This document shows, piece by piece, positions 44,016-51,551 of a stretch of DNA of 64,000 bases; within the stretch, counting starts at the first letter, position 1; each line of letters opens with the position of its first letter. Made by a program: the position numbers and the translations under genes. Under the pieces are notes generated by a model that was not told the origin of the DNA, searched no databases, and worked only from the letters and a program-made list of their open reading frames with translations. Source of the DNA: an uncultured Actinomycetes bacterium (lineage in GTDB: Bacteria > Actinomycetota > Thermoleophilia > Solirubrobacterales > Solirubrobacteraceae); assembly GCA_937888775.1 (NCBI GenBank), contig CALAQT010000179.1:36716-100715 (forward strand), read 5' to 3'.

Positions 44016-44213
44016 TCAGGCTCGCTCGGGCTGTGCCGAGCGCAGGTAGCTGGCAAGCGCGTGGTCGTTGGACTCTCGCCGCTCGACGAGCTCGCCGGTG
44101 CAAGCGCACAGGTCGACGACGGCATGCCCATCCGAGAGTCGGACGAGCTGCCAATCGGCGCCGAACAGCACCCAGCGTTCAAGCTCGGCGATGGTCAGGG
44201 TGTCGGCGGGCAT
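44016..44213 (-). CDS. Small CxCTGE protein, copy 2
   Basis: 65 residues, paralog of 23111-23314. Shared positions include ELERWVLFGADWQLV, HAVVDLCACTGELVERR and SYLRSA. ATG 44213 lies 13 bases past the MmgE/PrpD stop and 22 bases ahead of comA, so it is cotranscribed. The C-x-C-T-G-E motif is its only obvious functional feature. Confidence 0.75.
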   Translation of the reverse strand: MPADTLTIAELERWVLFGADWQLVRLSDGHAVVDLCACTGELVERRESNDHALASYLRSAQPERA

Positions 44214-44225
44214 GTCTGGCTTCTC

Positions 44226-45677
44226 TCAAGCTGAAATCAGTGGAACCGCGAGGAGGTTCGTCAGCTGCTGGACTGGAAGTTCGTCGAGGTTTGCGACTAC
44301 GTCTTGGATGCTTGTGCGAAGCGAGGCCTCGACGTGGCGTTCGGCGAGCCGATCGAACTTCGCCGCGACGGCGTCCCAGCCCATCGGCCGTGTGTGGAAG
44401 CCCTCGTAGTCGTGTTGCTCTCGCTCTAGCGTGCGCCCGTCTCGTAGGTGCAGCCTCAGGCGTGCGCTGTGCTGCTGGGGGAAGCGCCGCGAGAGGTCAC
44501 CGTCCGGTCGCACATCGACGCGGCGCAGGAGCTGCTGCACGTCCTCGGCGGTGATCCGCTCGGGCAGATACTGCTCGGGGAGCACCTGGCCGTCGAGCAG
44601 CGCGACCGCGAGCAGGTAGGGCAGCGAGTGGTCGGCCTCCTCCTTTGAGCGCACGCGGTACTTGTCGCCCTCCTCGCCGCCGCCGATGATGTCGAACGCA
44701 ACCTGGAAGGTGTCCAGCTCGATCCGCTCGACCTCGATACCGGTCAGTCCGTGCTCAGCGCGCAGCTCGAGCAGCGCCTCGATCGCGGACTGCGAGTGGA
44801 TCTCGGCGTTGTAGCGCTTGAGGATCGTGTGACGGACCGACTCGAGGTCCTCTTGCTGCCAGTCGATCTCGAACGGGCCTGCGATCGCGTCGATGAAGCC
44901 CTTGTTGCCCTCGAACACCTCGCGCGGGCCGGTGACGCCGCGCATCGCGAGAAACGCGGCGTGCGTTGCCGCAAATGCGGTCGCGGGGTAGGCAAGCCCT
45001 TTCCAGTGCGACAGCTCGCCGGTACGCGTCACTCTCAGCGCGTTCAGCGAGGTGCCGGCGATCGCGATCGCGTTCGCCGTGCGACCCTGATCGAGCCCGA
45101 GCGCGCGCGCGACCCCCGCTGCGACCGCGTAGGCGCCCTGCGTGGTGTGATCGAAGCCCTTCGCACGTACCGGCGCTACCTCGGAGAGGCGGTTCTCGAC
45201 CTGGTAGGCAACCGCGAGCGCGGTCAGCAGCGTGCCGCCGTCGGCGTGCGCGTATTCGGCGGCGGCGAGCACCGGCGCGAGGTTGTCGCTCGGGTGGCGG
45301 GTCTCCCCTGGCGCCAGGTAGGAGTCGTTGAAGTCCAGGTAGCGAACCAGCGCCCCGTTGTAGAGAGCCGCGCGATCGGGCGCGCTCCGTCCCCCACCGA
45401 TCAGGGTTGCCAGCGGCGCTCCGCCGAACTCCTGCAGCTGCTCGCGGACCATCTTCACGGGTTCGCCGTCCAGCGCACCGAACGCCACGCCCAGCGAGTC
45501 GAGCACCCGCAGCTTGAGCTGCTCGCGAGCCGGTTCGGAGAGGTCCTCCCAACGCGAACGGCACACGAACCGCGCGAGCCGCTCGACCCGGGTCGGACGC
45601 CTATCGCGCGCGGCTTCGCGCATGCTCTCGACGTCAGCCACGTGTGACATTCGCGTGCTGATGCCGAGCCTCGTCAT
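44226..45677 (-). CDS. MmgE/PrpD family dehydratase
   Basis: 483 residues. The family includes 2-methylcitrate and cis-aconitate-type dehydratases. Motifs: LKLRVLDSLGVAFGALDGEP, LYNGALVRYLDFNDSYLAPG with ETRHPSDNLAPVLAAAEY, FDHTTQGAYAVAAGVARALG and KGLAYPATAFAATHAAFLA. It is larger than a fragment and looks complete. ATG 45677 overlaps the OsmC stop by four bases. Companion methylcitrate-cycle genes (prpB, prpC) are not seen, so substrate is uncertain. Confidence 0.9.
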   Translation of the reverse strand: MTRLGISTRMSHVADVESMREAARDRRPTRVERLARFVCRSRWEDLSEPAREQLKLRVLDSLGVAFGALDGEPVKMVREQLQEFGGAPLATLIGGGRSAPDRAALYNGALVRYLDFNDSYLAPGETRHPSDNLAPVLAAAEYAHADGGTLLTALAVAYQVENRLSEVAPVRAKGFDHTTQGAYAVAAGVARALGLDQGRTANAIAIAGTSLNALRVTRTGELSHWKGLAYPATAFAATHAAFLAMRGVTGPREVFEGNKGFIDAIAGPFEIDWQQEDLESVRHTILKRYNAEIHSQSAIEALLELRAEHGLTGIEVERIELDTFQVAFDIIGGGEEGDKYRVRSKEEADHSLPYLLAVALLDGQVLPEQYLPERITAEDVQQLLRRVDVRPDGDLSRRFPQQHSARLRLHLRDGRTLEREQHDYEGFHTRPMGWDAVAAKFDRLAERHVEASLRTSIQDVVANLDELPVQQLTNLLAVPLISA

Positions 45678-46219
45678 GCTGCTCGCCCAGCGGGCGAGTG
45701 CTCGGCGGGACCGTTGCGAGGGGCTCCTTCGTGCTCTCGCGGGAGTCGCGTCAGGTCAGCCGCCGCCCTGAGCGCAACAGCTGCCCGCAACCGCACAGGG
45801 CCGACCTCGTAGTCAACCTCAGGCGCGAGCGTGCGGCCGATGAGGCAGCGATCGTGTGCGACGTCGGCCGCCGCTTCGTACTCCGTCTGACGCACGATGT
45901 CGCCGCCCAGGATCGTCGGGCTGACAATGATGCCCGCAAATCGCACTCGCCCTGGAGAGCCCGTCACGGTCCCCCGCGCGTCAACCGTCACCGAGTCGAC
46001 CGGAAGCTTGGCGCGACGCAGCACCCCGAACAGCGTCGCCGTGTAGCACGACGACACGGCGCAGACCAACAACTCCTCGGGGTTCGTCCCGACGCCTCGG
46101 CCACCCATCGATTCTGGGGCCGATAGCTCGAGCGCAAGGTCGTGGGTCTGGATCTCTCCCGCTCCTTCGCGTCCGGTCCCCGACCACCTCAACTCAATCT
46201 CGAAACTCAGGTCGTTCAT
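45674..46219 (-). CDS. OsmC/Ohr-family peroxide-detoxifying protein
   Basis: 181 residues. SAPESMGGRGVGTNPEELLVCAVSSCYTATL holds the strongly conserved Cys of the OsmC fold. A second Cys lies further on, in HDRCLIGRTL. OsmC proteins reduce organic peroxides with lipoyl or thiol donors, which would link it functionally to the PDH complex in the same operon. It is the first gene, with the 30-bp element 31 bases upstream. ATG 46219 follows AAGGGA. Confidence 0.88.
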   Translation of the reverse strand: MNDLSFEIELRWSGTGREGAGEIQTHDLALELSAPESMGGRGVGTNPEELLVCAVSSCYTATLFGVLRRAKLPVDSVTVDARGTVTGSPGRVRFAGIIVSPTILGGDIVRQTEYEAAADVAHDRCLIGRTLAPEVDYEVGPVRLRAAVALRAAADLTRLPREHEGAPRNGPAEHSPAGRAA

Positions 46220-46249
46220 GGGGTCATGTCCCTTTTGTGTTTCCCTGCT

Positions 46250-46279
46250 TAGCGCGCCGGAACGCCGTCGTTCTTACCT
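46250..46279 (-). promoter_or_regulatory. 30-bp element, copy 2
   Basis: 26 of 30 positions match 23444-23473 on the same strand. The central palindrome is less perfect here (GAACGACGGCGTTC). It precedes the OsmC operon start by 31 bases. Confidence 0.65.
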
Positions 46280-46485
46280 GGGGGCGTTAGCGCGTCCTCG
46301 GGCTGCAACGGCGGACGGCGTCGGCTGCCTGCCGGCGGACCGGATTCGGTCCGCGGGTCCGTGGTGGATCAGCCGGATAACGGCCTGAAGCACGCGGTCG
46401 TCAGCGCGCCGAGCCCGAGAGGTCCCGTGAAGTCTTTCCTGCGTGTCTTGTTGGGCAGGCACGATTGTGTGTGGCATGAGAGTGC

Positions 46486-46809
46486 TCACGGCACCGTCAC
46501 CGCCTCGGTTCCCGTTCGCGGACGACCCTCGAAGCGACGATCCGGCGATGGCGAGGGTCTGTCGCGATCTGCGATCGCTCGAGCGCGGCCGTCCATCACG
46601 TGGACGATCGTCAGCACGACGACGGCCGTCATGCCGACGTGTAGCGCGAACGCGAGGCCGAGCATCCAACACCCTCCGTCGAGCGCGAGTAGAGCCACGG
46701 CGCCGGTGACGATCAGCACTGCCGCGGTGAAGACCACGAACATGGCGAGACCGCCGCCGCTATCATCCGCCACTGCCGAGGGTTCCGGGTTGGCGGCTCG
46801 GCCGGTCAT
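46486..46809 (-). CDS. Small membrane protein linked to ferredoxin copy 2
   Basis: 107 residues with two hydrophobic helices (about 22-42 and 46-70; LGLAFALHVGMTAVVVLTIV). The tail is Arg/Pro-rich (RPSPSPDRRFEGRPRTG). ATG 46809 overlaps the ferredoxin stop (ATGA). A shorter relative is at 27366-27542. Function unknown; it may anchor or shield a redox partner. Confidence 0.75.
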   Translation of the reverse strand: MTGRAANPEPSAVADDSGGGLAMFVVFTAAVLIVTGAVALLALDGGCWMLGLAFALHVGMTAVVVLTIVHVMDGRARAIADRDRPSPSPDRRFEGRPRTGTEAVTVP

Positions 46810-47075
46810 GGCTGCTTCTCCTGGTAGTAGGCGGCGTTCTTTGCGATGTAGTGCTGCCATTCGGGCGGCACCTGGTCCTCGGAGGTGATCGCGTCGACGG
46901 GGCATGCCTCGACGCAGGCGTCGCAGTCGATGCACTCCTCGGGGTCGATGTAGAGCTGGTCGGCCTCAGCGAAGCCCGGCTCATCTGGCGTCGGGTGGAT
47001 ACAGTCCACGGGGCAGACCTCGGTGCAGCTCACGTCCTTGACCTCGATGCACGGCTCGTTGATCACGTAGGTCAC
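46806..47075 (-). CDS. 7Fe ferredoxin, copy 2
   Basis: 89 residues with the same eight-Cys arrangement as 28990-29259 and very high identity (CTEVCPVDCIHPTPDEPGF, then ECIDCDACVEACPVDAITSE). Differences cluster in the surface loop and C-terminus. GTG 47075. It heads a two-gene unit with the small membrane protein and is divergent from the second regulator. Confidence 0.93.
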   Translation of the reverse strand: MTYVINEPCIEVKDVSCTEVCPVDCIHPTPDEPGFAEADQLYIDPEECIDCDACVEACPVDAITSEDQVPPEWQHYIAKNAAYYQEKQP

Positions 47076-47134
47076 GGGCGCTTCTTTCAGAGGGCTTTTT
47101 TACACTGGCCATGGGAGAAATTAGCACCGGCTCC

Positions 47135-47163
47135 TTGTTTTTACAAGTATGAGTGTGTAAATT
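47135..47163 (+). promoter_or_regulatory. Promoter with TTTACA/TGTAAA operator, regulator copy 2
   Basis: TTGTTT (47135-47140) and TAAATT (47158-47163) are 17 bases apart. TTTACA-N10-TGTAAA (47140-47161) covers the spacer and -10, so a bound repressor would block polymerase. GTG 47172 is nine bases past the -10, implying a leaderless or nearly leaderless mRNA and autoregulation. Confidence 0.7.
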
Positions 47164-47171
47164 AGCTTGGC

Positions 47172-47855
47172 GTGGACGCCCCGCTCGCAATCGACCTGGA
47201 GGACCTGCTCGCGCAGCCCACACGCGCGCGCCTGTTCGCGCTGCTCGGCGAGCTCAAGCGCGCGGCGGGAACGGTCGAACTCGCCGAGCGCCTGGACCTG
47301 CACCCCAACGGGGTCAGACTTCACCTCGAGCGGATGGAGGAAGCGGGGCTTGTGGCGCGCGAGCGAGCGAGACAAGCTCGCGGGCGACCGCGAGACGCGT
47401 GGACGATCGCACCCGACGCGCGACCAGGCGGCGAGTCGCCAACTGCCTATAGGGACCTCGGCCGCTGGCTGGCTCGTGCGATCCCCGCGCGACCCGGAAG
47501 ACTGCGCGACGTGGAAGCTGCGGGCCGCGAGATCGGACGAGAGCTCGCGCCTCGCAACGCCAAGACCGGCGGCACGGACGCGCTTCAAAGCACGCTCTCT
47601 GCGCTCGGGTTCCAACCCGGACTTCAGCAAGAGACGCCAGACGGGATGACGCTGTGCTTGGGCAACTGTCCGTATCGCGATGCCGTACGTGAGAACCAGG
47701 CGGTCATCTGCACGCTGCATCGCGGGATCACGCTCGGCCTGCTCGACGTGCTCGACCCGCACGCCAAGCTGACCGATTTCGTGCCTCGCGACCCCGACAC
47801 CGCCGGCTGCCTGATCAAGCTCGGCAGTGTCAGTGCCGGCTCGACAGCCGAATGA
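47172..47855 (+). CDS. Cys-containing HTH transcriptional regulator, copy 2
   Basis: 227 residues, paralog of 29355-30041. The winged helix is LLAQPTRARLFALLGELKRA with ERLDLHPNGVRLHLERMEEA. The C-terminal sensor has LGNCPYRDAVRENQAVICT and AGCLIK, again C-X13-C-X32-C. It probably senses NO, oxygen or Fe-S status through a bound cluster, by analogy with SufR-like repressors. It is translationally coupled to the membrane protein downstream (ATGA). Confidence 0.87.
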   Translation: MDAPLAIDLEDLLAQPTRARLFALLGELKRAAGTVELAERLDLHPNGVRLHLERMEEAGLVARERARQARGRPRDAWTIAPDARPGGESPTAYRDLGRWLARAIPARPGRLRDVEAAGREIGRELAPRNAKTGGTDALQSTLSALGFQPGLQQETPDGMTLCLGNCPYRDAVRENQAVICTLHRGITLGLLDVLDPHAKLTDFVPRDPDTAGCLIKLGSVSAGSTAE

Positions 47856-49147
47856 CCACGCGCGAAGGAGAGCTGCCGCGCGCCAGCAGCCAGTCGCCTC
47901 GCCGACAGTGCACACGCCACAGCAGCGCTCCCGGCGCGCCGCGTCCGAGCGACCTGCTCGCCTCCTTCTTCACCGCGGCGATCTGCGCCCTGCTGCTAGG
48001 CGCCGGCGCTGCAATCGCCTCCGCCGTGACCGGGCTCGACTGGCTGCACTGGACCGCGGTGCACCTCGCGCTGCTCGGCGGGGTCTCGCAGCTCGTGCTC
48101 GGCGCCGGGCAGTTCTTCAGCTGCGCGTTCCTGGCCACAGACCCGCCCTCGCGCCGCTTGATCGGCGCGCAGCTGCTCGCTTGGAACGCAGGGACCGCGC
48201 TCGTCGTCGTTGGCGTGCCCACCGCTACGACTCCGCTGCTCGACGCCGGCGGCTGTCTGCTAGCGGTCGGACTGGTCCTCTTCGCCGCCGCGTTGCGCGG
48301 CATGCAGCGACGCTCGCTGCAGCGCGCCCGGTGGGCGCTGCGCTGGTATCAGGCCTCTGCCGCCGCCCTTGCACTCGGCGGCCTATGCGGAATCGTGCTC
48401 GCCCGCGACGCGCGTTGGCCCCGCGGAAGTCTGCTCGGCGTCCACCTAGCGCTCACCCTCGGCGGCTGGCTCGGCACGGCCATCGTGGGCACGTTGCACA
48501 CGTTCTTTGCTTCGCTCACGGGCACCACGCTGCGCCACCCACGCCTCCAAGGCCCGACGTTCATCCTCTGGTTGCTCGGCGTCGGCGAGCTCGCCCTCGG
48601 CGCCGCGTTCGCCGCTGACGCAGTCGTGGCCTCCGGATGGTTGACGCTCGTCCTGGCCGCGGCGCTGCTGGAGATCAACTTGCTCGCCTCCCTGCGCGGG
48701 GCGACCGCGCCACTCGCCCTACCCGCCCGACTGATCGCGCTCGCTCAAGCCTTCCTGCCTGCTGGCCTGCTCCTCGCGATGGCCGCAACACTTCACACCG
48801 GGGCCGCAGCGCCGTTCGTCGGCCAGGCGCGACCGGCACTCGCAGCACTCCTGTTGCTTGGATGGATCGGGCTGACGGTCGCCGGCTCGCTGCTTCACCT
48901 GCTCGCCACCCTCGCCCGGGTTAGAAACTTCGCGCGAGCCATGCCCCCGGCCCGCCCAACATGGGATCGGGCGCTGACCGCCGCCGCTGGCGTCGCGATC
49001 GTTGCACTAGCGCTCTCCCACGCCGCCGGACTCGGCCCGCTGACGACACCAGCCAGCGCGGTACTGGCAGCGATCGCCGGCCTGCTTGCCATCCGAATCG
49101 TGACCCTCGCGCTGCTCGCAGTTCGCCCTGCGCGTCGCCCGGCATGA
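47852..49147 (+). CDS. Polytopic membrane protein, possibly NnrS/haem-copper-like
   Basis: 431 residues with about eleven to twelve hydrophobic helices. Conserved-looking His are in WTAVHLALLGGVSQLVLGAG, LLGVHLALTLGGWLGTAIV, GTLHTFFASLTG and LLHLLATLARV, hinting at haem or metal binding like NnrS or a distant oxidase subunit I. ATG 47852 overlaps the regulator stop, and its own stop overlaps the hemerythrin remnant. Context suggests nitrosative or copper/respiratory stress. The family assignment is uncertain. Confidence 0.6.
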   Translation: MTTREGELPRASSQSPRRQCTRHSSAPGAPRPSDLLASFFTAAICALLLGAGAAIASAVTGLDWLHWTAVHLALLGGVSQLVLGAGQFFSCAFLATDPPSRRLIGAQLLAWNAGTALVVVGVPTATTPLLDAGGCLLAVGLVLFAAALRGMQRRSLQRARWALRWYQASAAALALGGLCGIVLARDARWPRGSLLGVHLALTLGGWLGTAIVGTLHTFFASLTGTTLRHPRLQGPTFILWLLGVGELALGAAFAADAVVASGWLTLVLAAALLEINLLASLRGATAPLALPARLIALAQAFLPAGLLLAMAATLHTGAAAPFVGQARPALAALLLLGWIGLTVAGSLLHLLATLARVRNFARAMPPARPTWDRALTAAAGVAIVALALSHAAGLGPLTTPASAVLAAIAGLLAIRIVTLALLAVRPARRPA

Positions 49148-49584
49148 ACGCCACCCCGCTCTCGCCCCGCTCTCGCGCCATCACCACCACGCGCTGGTAA
49201 TCGCTCAACGCCTGCGCCGCGCAACCAACCAGACGGCGCCAGCCATCGCCGGCGCGTTTCTTGCCCATTGGGACGCCGAGCAGAAGCTGCACTTCCGCCT
49301 GGAGGAAGAGCTGCTGCTCCCGGCATACGTCGCATATGGCCAGCCCGACCACCCCGCGATCATCCGCATGCTCCTTGACCACATGCTCATCCGCCGCGAC
49401 GCCGCCGCGCTCACCGCGGCGCCACCGCTCGAGCTGCGCGACGGACCTGCCTTGCGCGGACAGTGCGACTCCGCCGGCCGATGGGCTTGCAGAATTCCTG
49501 CAAGCGCTCGGCTCGAAGCAGAAGCGCCAACGACCGGACGGACCGTCGCGGGGCGCGTCCCGGCGCCCGGAGCGGGGCGGGTGA
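49144..49584 (+). pseudogene. Hemerythrin-domain protein, frameshifted
   Basis: ATG 49144 overlaps the preceding stop. The frame hits TAA after 18 codons. One frame over, RHHHHALVIAQRLRR continues into AIAGAFLAHWDAEQKLHFRL, then EEELLLPAYVAYGQPDH and MLLDHMLIRRDAAALTA, a hemerythrin HHE domain with His/Glu iron ligands. The last helix is damaged; a C-terminal ADGLAEFLQALGS reappears in yet another frame, ending at 49584. At least two indels. It was the third gene of the regulator operon. Confidence 0.75.
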
Positions 49585-49663
49585 GCCCATAGCTCATGAC
49601 AGCTGATCGAAAGCGACCTCGGAGCAAGGGTGGTCGGCGAGCCACGGCGTCAGGCGATGTTTC

Positions 49664-49790
49664 CCAGCCAAGGACCCCGGGCCGCCGTACGTCGTGCGTT
49701 GGCATCCGGAGGCCGATGCCGAGCGCGACACATCGTGGCCGGTGCGCGAAAAGGTCGCCATGCTCAGGCAGCGATCGACTCGCGCGGGTT
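49664..49790 (+). pseudogene. RelE/HigB-like toxin remnant
   Basis: The frame through 49700 reads YVVRWHPEADAERDTSWPVR then EKVAMLR, resembling the start of HigB/RelE-type toxins. It lacks a start and then drifts into unrelated sequence. The intact antitoxin-like gene follows at 49926, as expected for a higBA pair that lost its toxin. Confidence 0.4.
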
Positions 49791-49925
49791 CGACGACGCA
49801 GTCGCTCGGGCGGTCGCGCGGTTCGCCGACCTCAAGGCCGACTGAGCTGCAGGTCCTCCGCTGCCGATAACAGGAGTGCTATCGTTTCCACATCGGTGAC
49901 GGGTGAGCAGGACCAAGACAACACG

Positions 49926-50318
49926 ATGAAGCCCAGCGACATGAAGACCAACGACGAGCTGCTCGCCGAGCAGCTGCGCACGGACCCGGGCTTTCGTGCG
50001 GAATGGGAGCGGACTGCTCTGGGGCGCGCGGTGGCGGTCACCATCGTCCGCTACCGAGCCGACCACGACCTCTCACAGCGGGGTCTCGCTCTACGCCTGG
50101 GCATGAAGCAGCCACAGATCGCGCGCCTGGAGCTCGGGGAGGTCAACCCGAGAATGGACACCCTCATGCGGATCGCCGCGCAGCTGCAGATCGAGTTCAC
50201 GATCGATGTGCGCCCGGCAGGCGCGCCGGCTCGAAACCTCACCAAGCGTGCTCAGACCGAGGGCCTGGTCGGAACGTTCCGTACCGACGAGGCAGAGCTG
50301 CTCGTCGCTGCGCGATAG
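49926..50318 (+). CDS. XRE-family HTH protein (HigA-like antitoxin)
   Basis: 130 residues. An N-terminal helical part (KTNDELLAEQLRTDPGFRAEW) is followed by a Cro/C1 helix-turn-helix: LSQRGLALRLGMKQPQIARL, then EVNPRMDTLMRIAAQLQ. The order, with FRAEWERTALGRAVAVTIVRYR, is that of HigA/MqsA-type antitoxins. ATG 49926. The adjacent toxin appears decayed, so this may be an orphan repressor. Confidence 0.8.
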   Translation: MKPSDMKTNDELLAEQLRTDPGFRAEWERTALGRAVAVTIVRYRADHDLSQRGLALRLGMKQPQIARLELGEVNPRMDTLMRIAAQLQIEFTIDVRPAGAPARNLTKRAQTEGLVGTFRTDEAELLVAAR

Positions 50319-50748
50319 TAGTTCTTGCAGATCGCCTTGACTCGCCAGGTTCGCGCTGTCGGGTTGCACCAATACCGGCCATCTCCTTGAGACGACCGAG
50401 GTGGCCGCCACCGGCGGGAAGCGTTGGTCTCGGCCTCGTGGCTGCCTTGGCGACGAAGCGGAAGCGTCGAAGACCTGCGACAGGATCCTCTCACCGTCGG
50501 ATCTGGAGCATGCGATCACGAGCGCGGATGCGACCGGTGAGCGGCCGAACAGTTGTCCCGCGGCTGTGGGTCTGACGACTTCCTTCTGGGCTCATCCGAT
50601 CGCGCGCCGCGACCTCGCTGGGTGGACGCGGTCGCCGCAGTCCGGGGGATCGAGCGTCAGTGGGGCCAGATCGGTCTGTGGGCAAGCTTCCGGGCGGTAT
50701 CGGCGGTGGTTGCTTGTCCGCTGTGGGTGCTGTGTTGGCTGCCCCGGG
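50319..50748. other. Intergenic region carrying an inverted-repeat end
   Basis: 430 bases with no supported gene. It holds the left 53-bp copy of the repeat described at 50539, and GCCTTGGCGACGAA, which recurs in direct orientation near 52185. Confidence 0.45.
50539..50591 (+). repeat. 53-bp inverted repeat, left copy
   Basis: Begins GAGCGGCCGAACAGTTG and ends TCCTTCTGGGC. Its reverse complement recurs at 52253-52304 with about 50 of 53 positions conserved (one indel). The two enclose a cupin, a monooxygenase-like gene and a MarR regulator. Confidence 0.8.
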
Positions 50749-51147
50749 TTAGAAGCTCGTCGGACCGCCGAGTTCGACGAGTGCGAGAGGCTCGTACGCC
50801 TTGCCGGGCGCGCCGCCGATACAGAGGATCTGTGCGCCCTCTGCGGCGGCGGTGATTTTGCGCTTCTCTGCTGGGCCGACGCGGGCGAAGACGCCGGGCT
50901 CGAGGACGTGCTCTGCGCCCGCGACGTGCAGGGTCGCCTTCCCGCTGAGCGCGGTGTAGGCCTCTTCCTCGCCATCAGCAGCCGGCGGGTCGACGTGGTT
51001 GTGCTCCCAGTACTCCTCCCAGTTCGGCGGGAAGTTCCAGATGTTCATCCCGAACGAGCTTGCGCCGAGCGAGGCGCGGGCACGGACGAAACTCCCGCCC
51101 CAGATCGACTCCATCTCCTCGACGCGCTTCACAGTCACATCAGCCAT
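50749..51147 (-). CDS. Cupin-domain protein
   Basis: 132 residues. The barrel is shown by NWEEYWEHNHVDPPAADGEEEAY, with a His/Glu metal pattern, then TALSGKATLHVAGAEHVLEPGVFARVGP and ILCIGGAPGKAYEPLALVEL. This arrangement occurs in mononuclear cupins of unknown substrate. ATG 51147. It lies 50 bases after the monooxygenase-like gene on the same strand and may be cotranscribed under MarR control. Confidence 0.85.
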   Translation of the reverse strand: MADVTVKRVEEMESIWGGSFVRARASLGASSFGMNIWNFPPNWEEYWEHNHVDPPAADGEEEAYTALSGKATLHVAGAEHVLEPGVFARVGPAEKRKITAAAEGAQILCIGGAPGKAYEPLALVELGGPTSF

Positions 51148-51197
51148 CGGGTCACTCTCCTGTCCCTGTCCCCGTTCGTATCATGATGGTGCCGCGG

Positions 51198-51467
51198 TCA
51201 GGCCGCGGTGGTGAACCAGATCTCTGGCTGGCCCTGAACGCCGGCGCGCTGCATCGCGTCCCGCAGCAGGGTCGAGGACGCGAAGGACAGCGCCTGATCC
51301 TGGCTGGCGAAGTCGTGCCACGCGGTGACGTTGTTCTGGTCGTCGACCGAGCGGTACACCGCGTGATCGGTCACGCCCATGCTCCGTCGGTCCTGATCGA
51401 TGCTGTCGTAGGCCTCGCGCCACGCGGCGTAGTCTGCGACCTCGTGCCGAACGAACATTCTGACCAT
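51198..51467 (-). CDS. ABM/cyclase-like small protein
   Basis: 89 residues. RMFVRHEVADYAAWREAYDS, then DHAVYRSVDDQNNVTAWHDF and ALSFASSTLLRDAMQRAGV is the dimeric alpha/beta barrel pattern of antibiotic-biosynthesis-monooxygenase-like proteins. ATG 51467 is chosen for its nearby GGGA; the frame is open to 51515 but that would overlap the MarR site. It is divergent from MarR. Confidence 0.8.
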   Translation of the reverse strand: MVRMFVRHEVADYAAWREAYDSIDQDRRSMGVTDHAVYRSVDDQNNVTAWHDFASQDQALSFASSTLLRDAMQRAGVQGQPEIWFTTAA

Positions 51468-51493
51468 GGTCCCGTCCCTTCCGACTGATACGC

Positions 51494-51540
51494 TCTGCAT
51501 CAGTCCTATGAACAATAGATGCAGACGCGATAGTTGCAGA
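51494..51540. promoter_or_regulatory. MarR operator region
   Basis: TCTGCATC (51494-51501) and GATGCAGA (51518-51525) are inverted. ATAGATGCAGA (51515-51525) and ATAGTTGCAGA (51530-51540) are direct repeats 15 bases apart. The cluster lies between the divergent monooxygenase-like gene and MarR and is the probable binding region. Confidence 0.6.
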
Positions 51541-51551
51541 AGGGACTATTG

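Noticed and set aside
46339..46354. GGACCG-GATT-CGGTCC hairpin downstream of the ferredoxin-linked membrane gene
   Set aside because: Short stem, no T-run and plausible by chance in GC-rich DNA.
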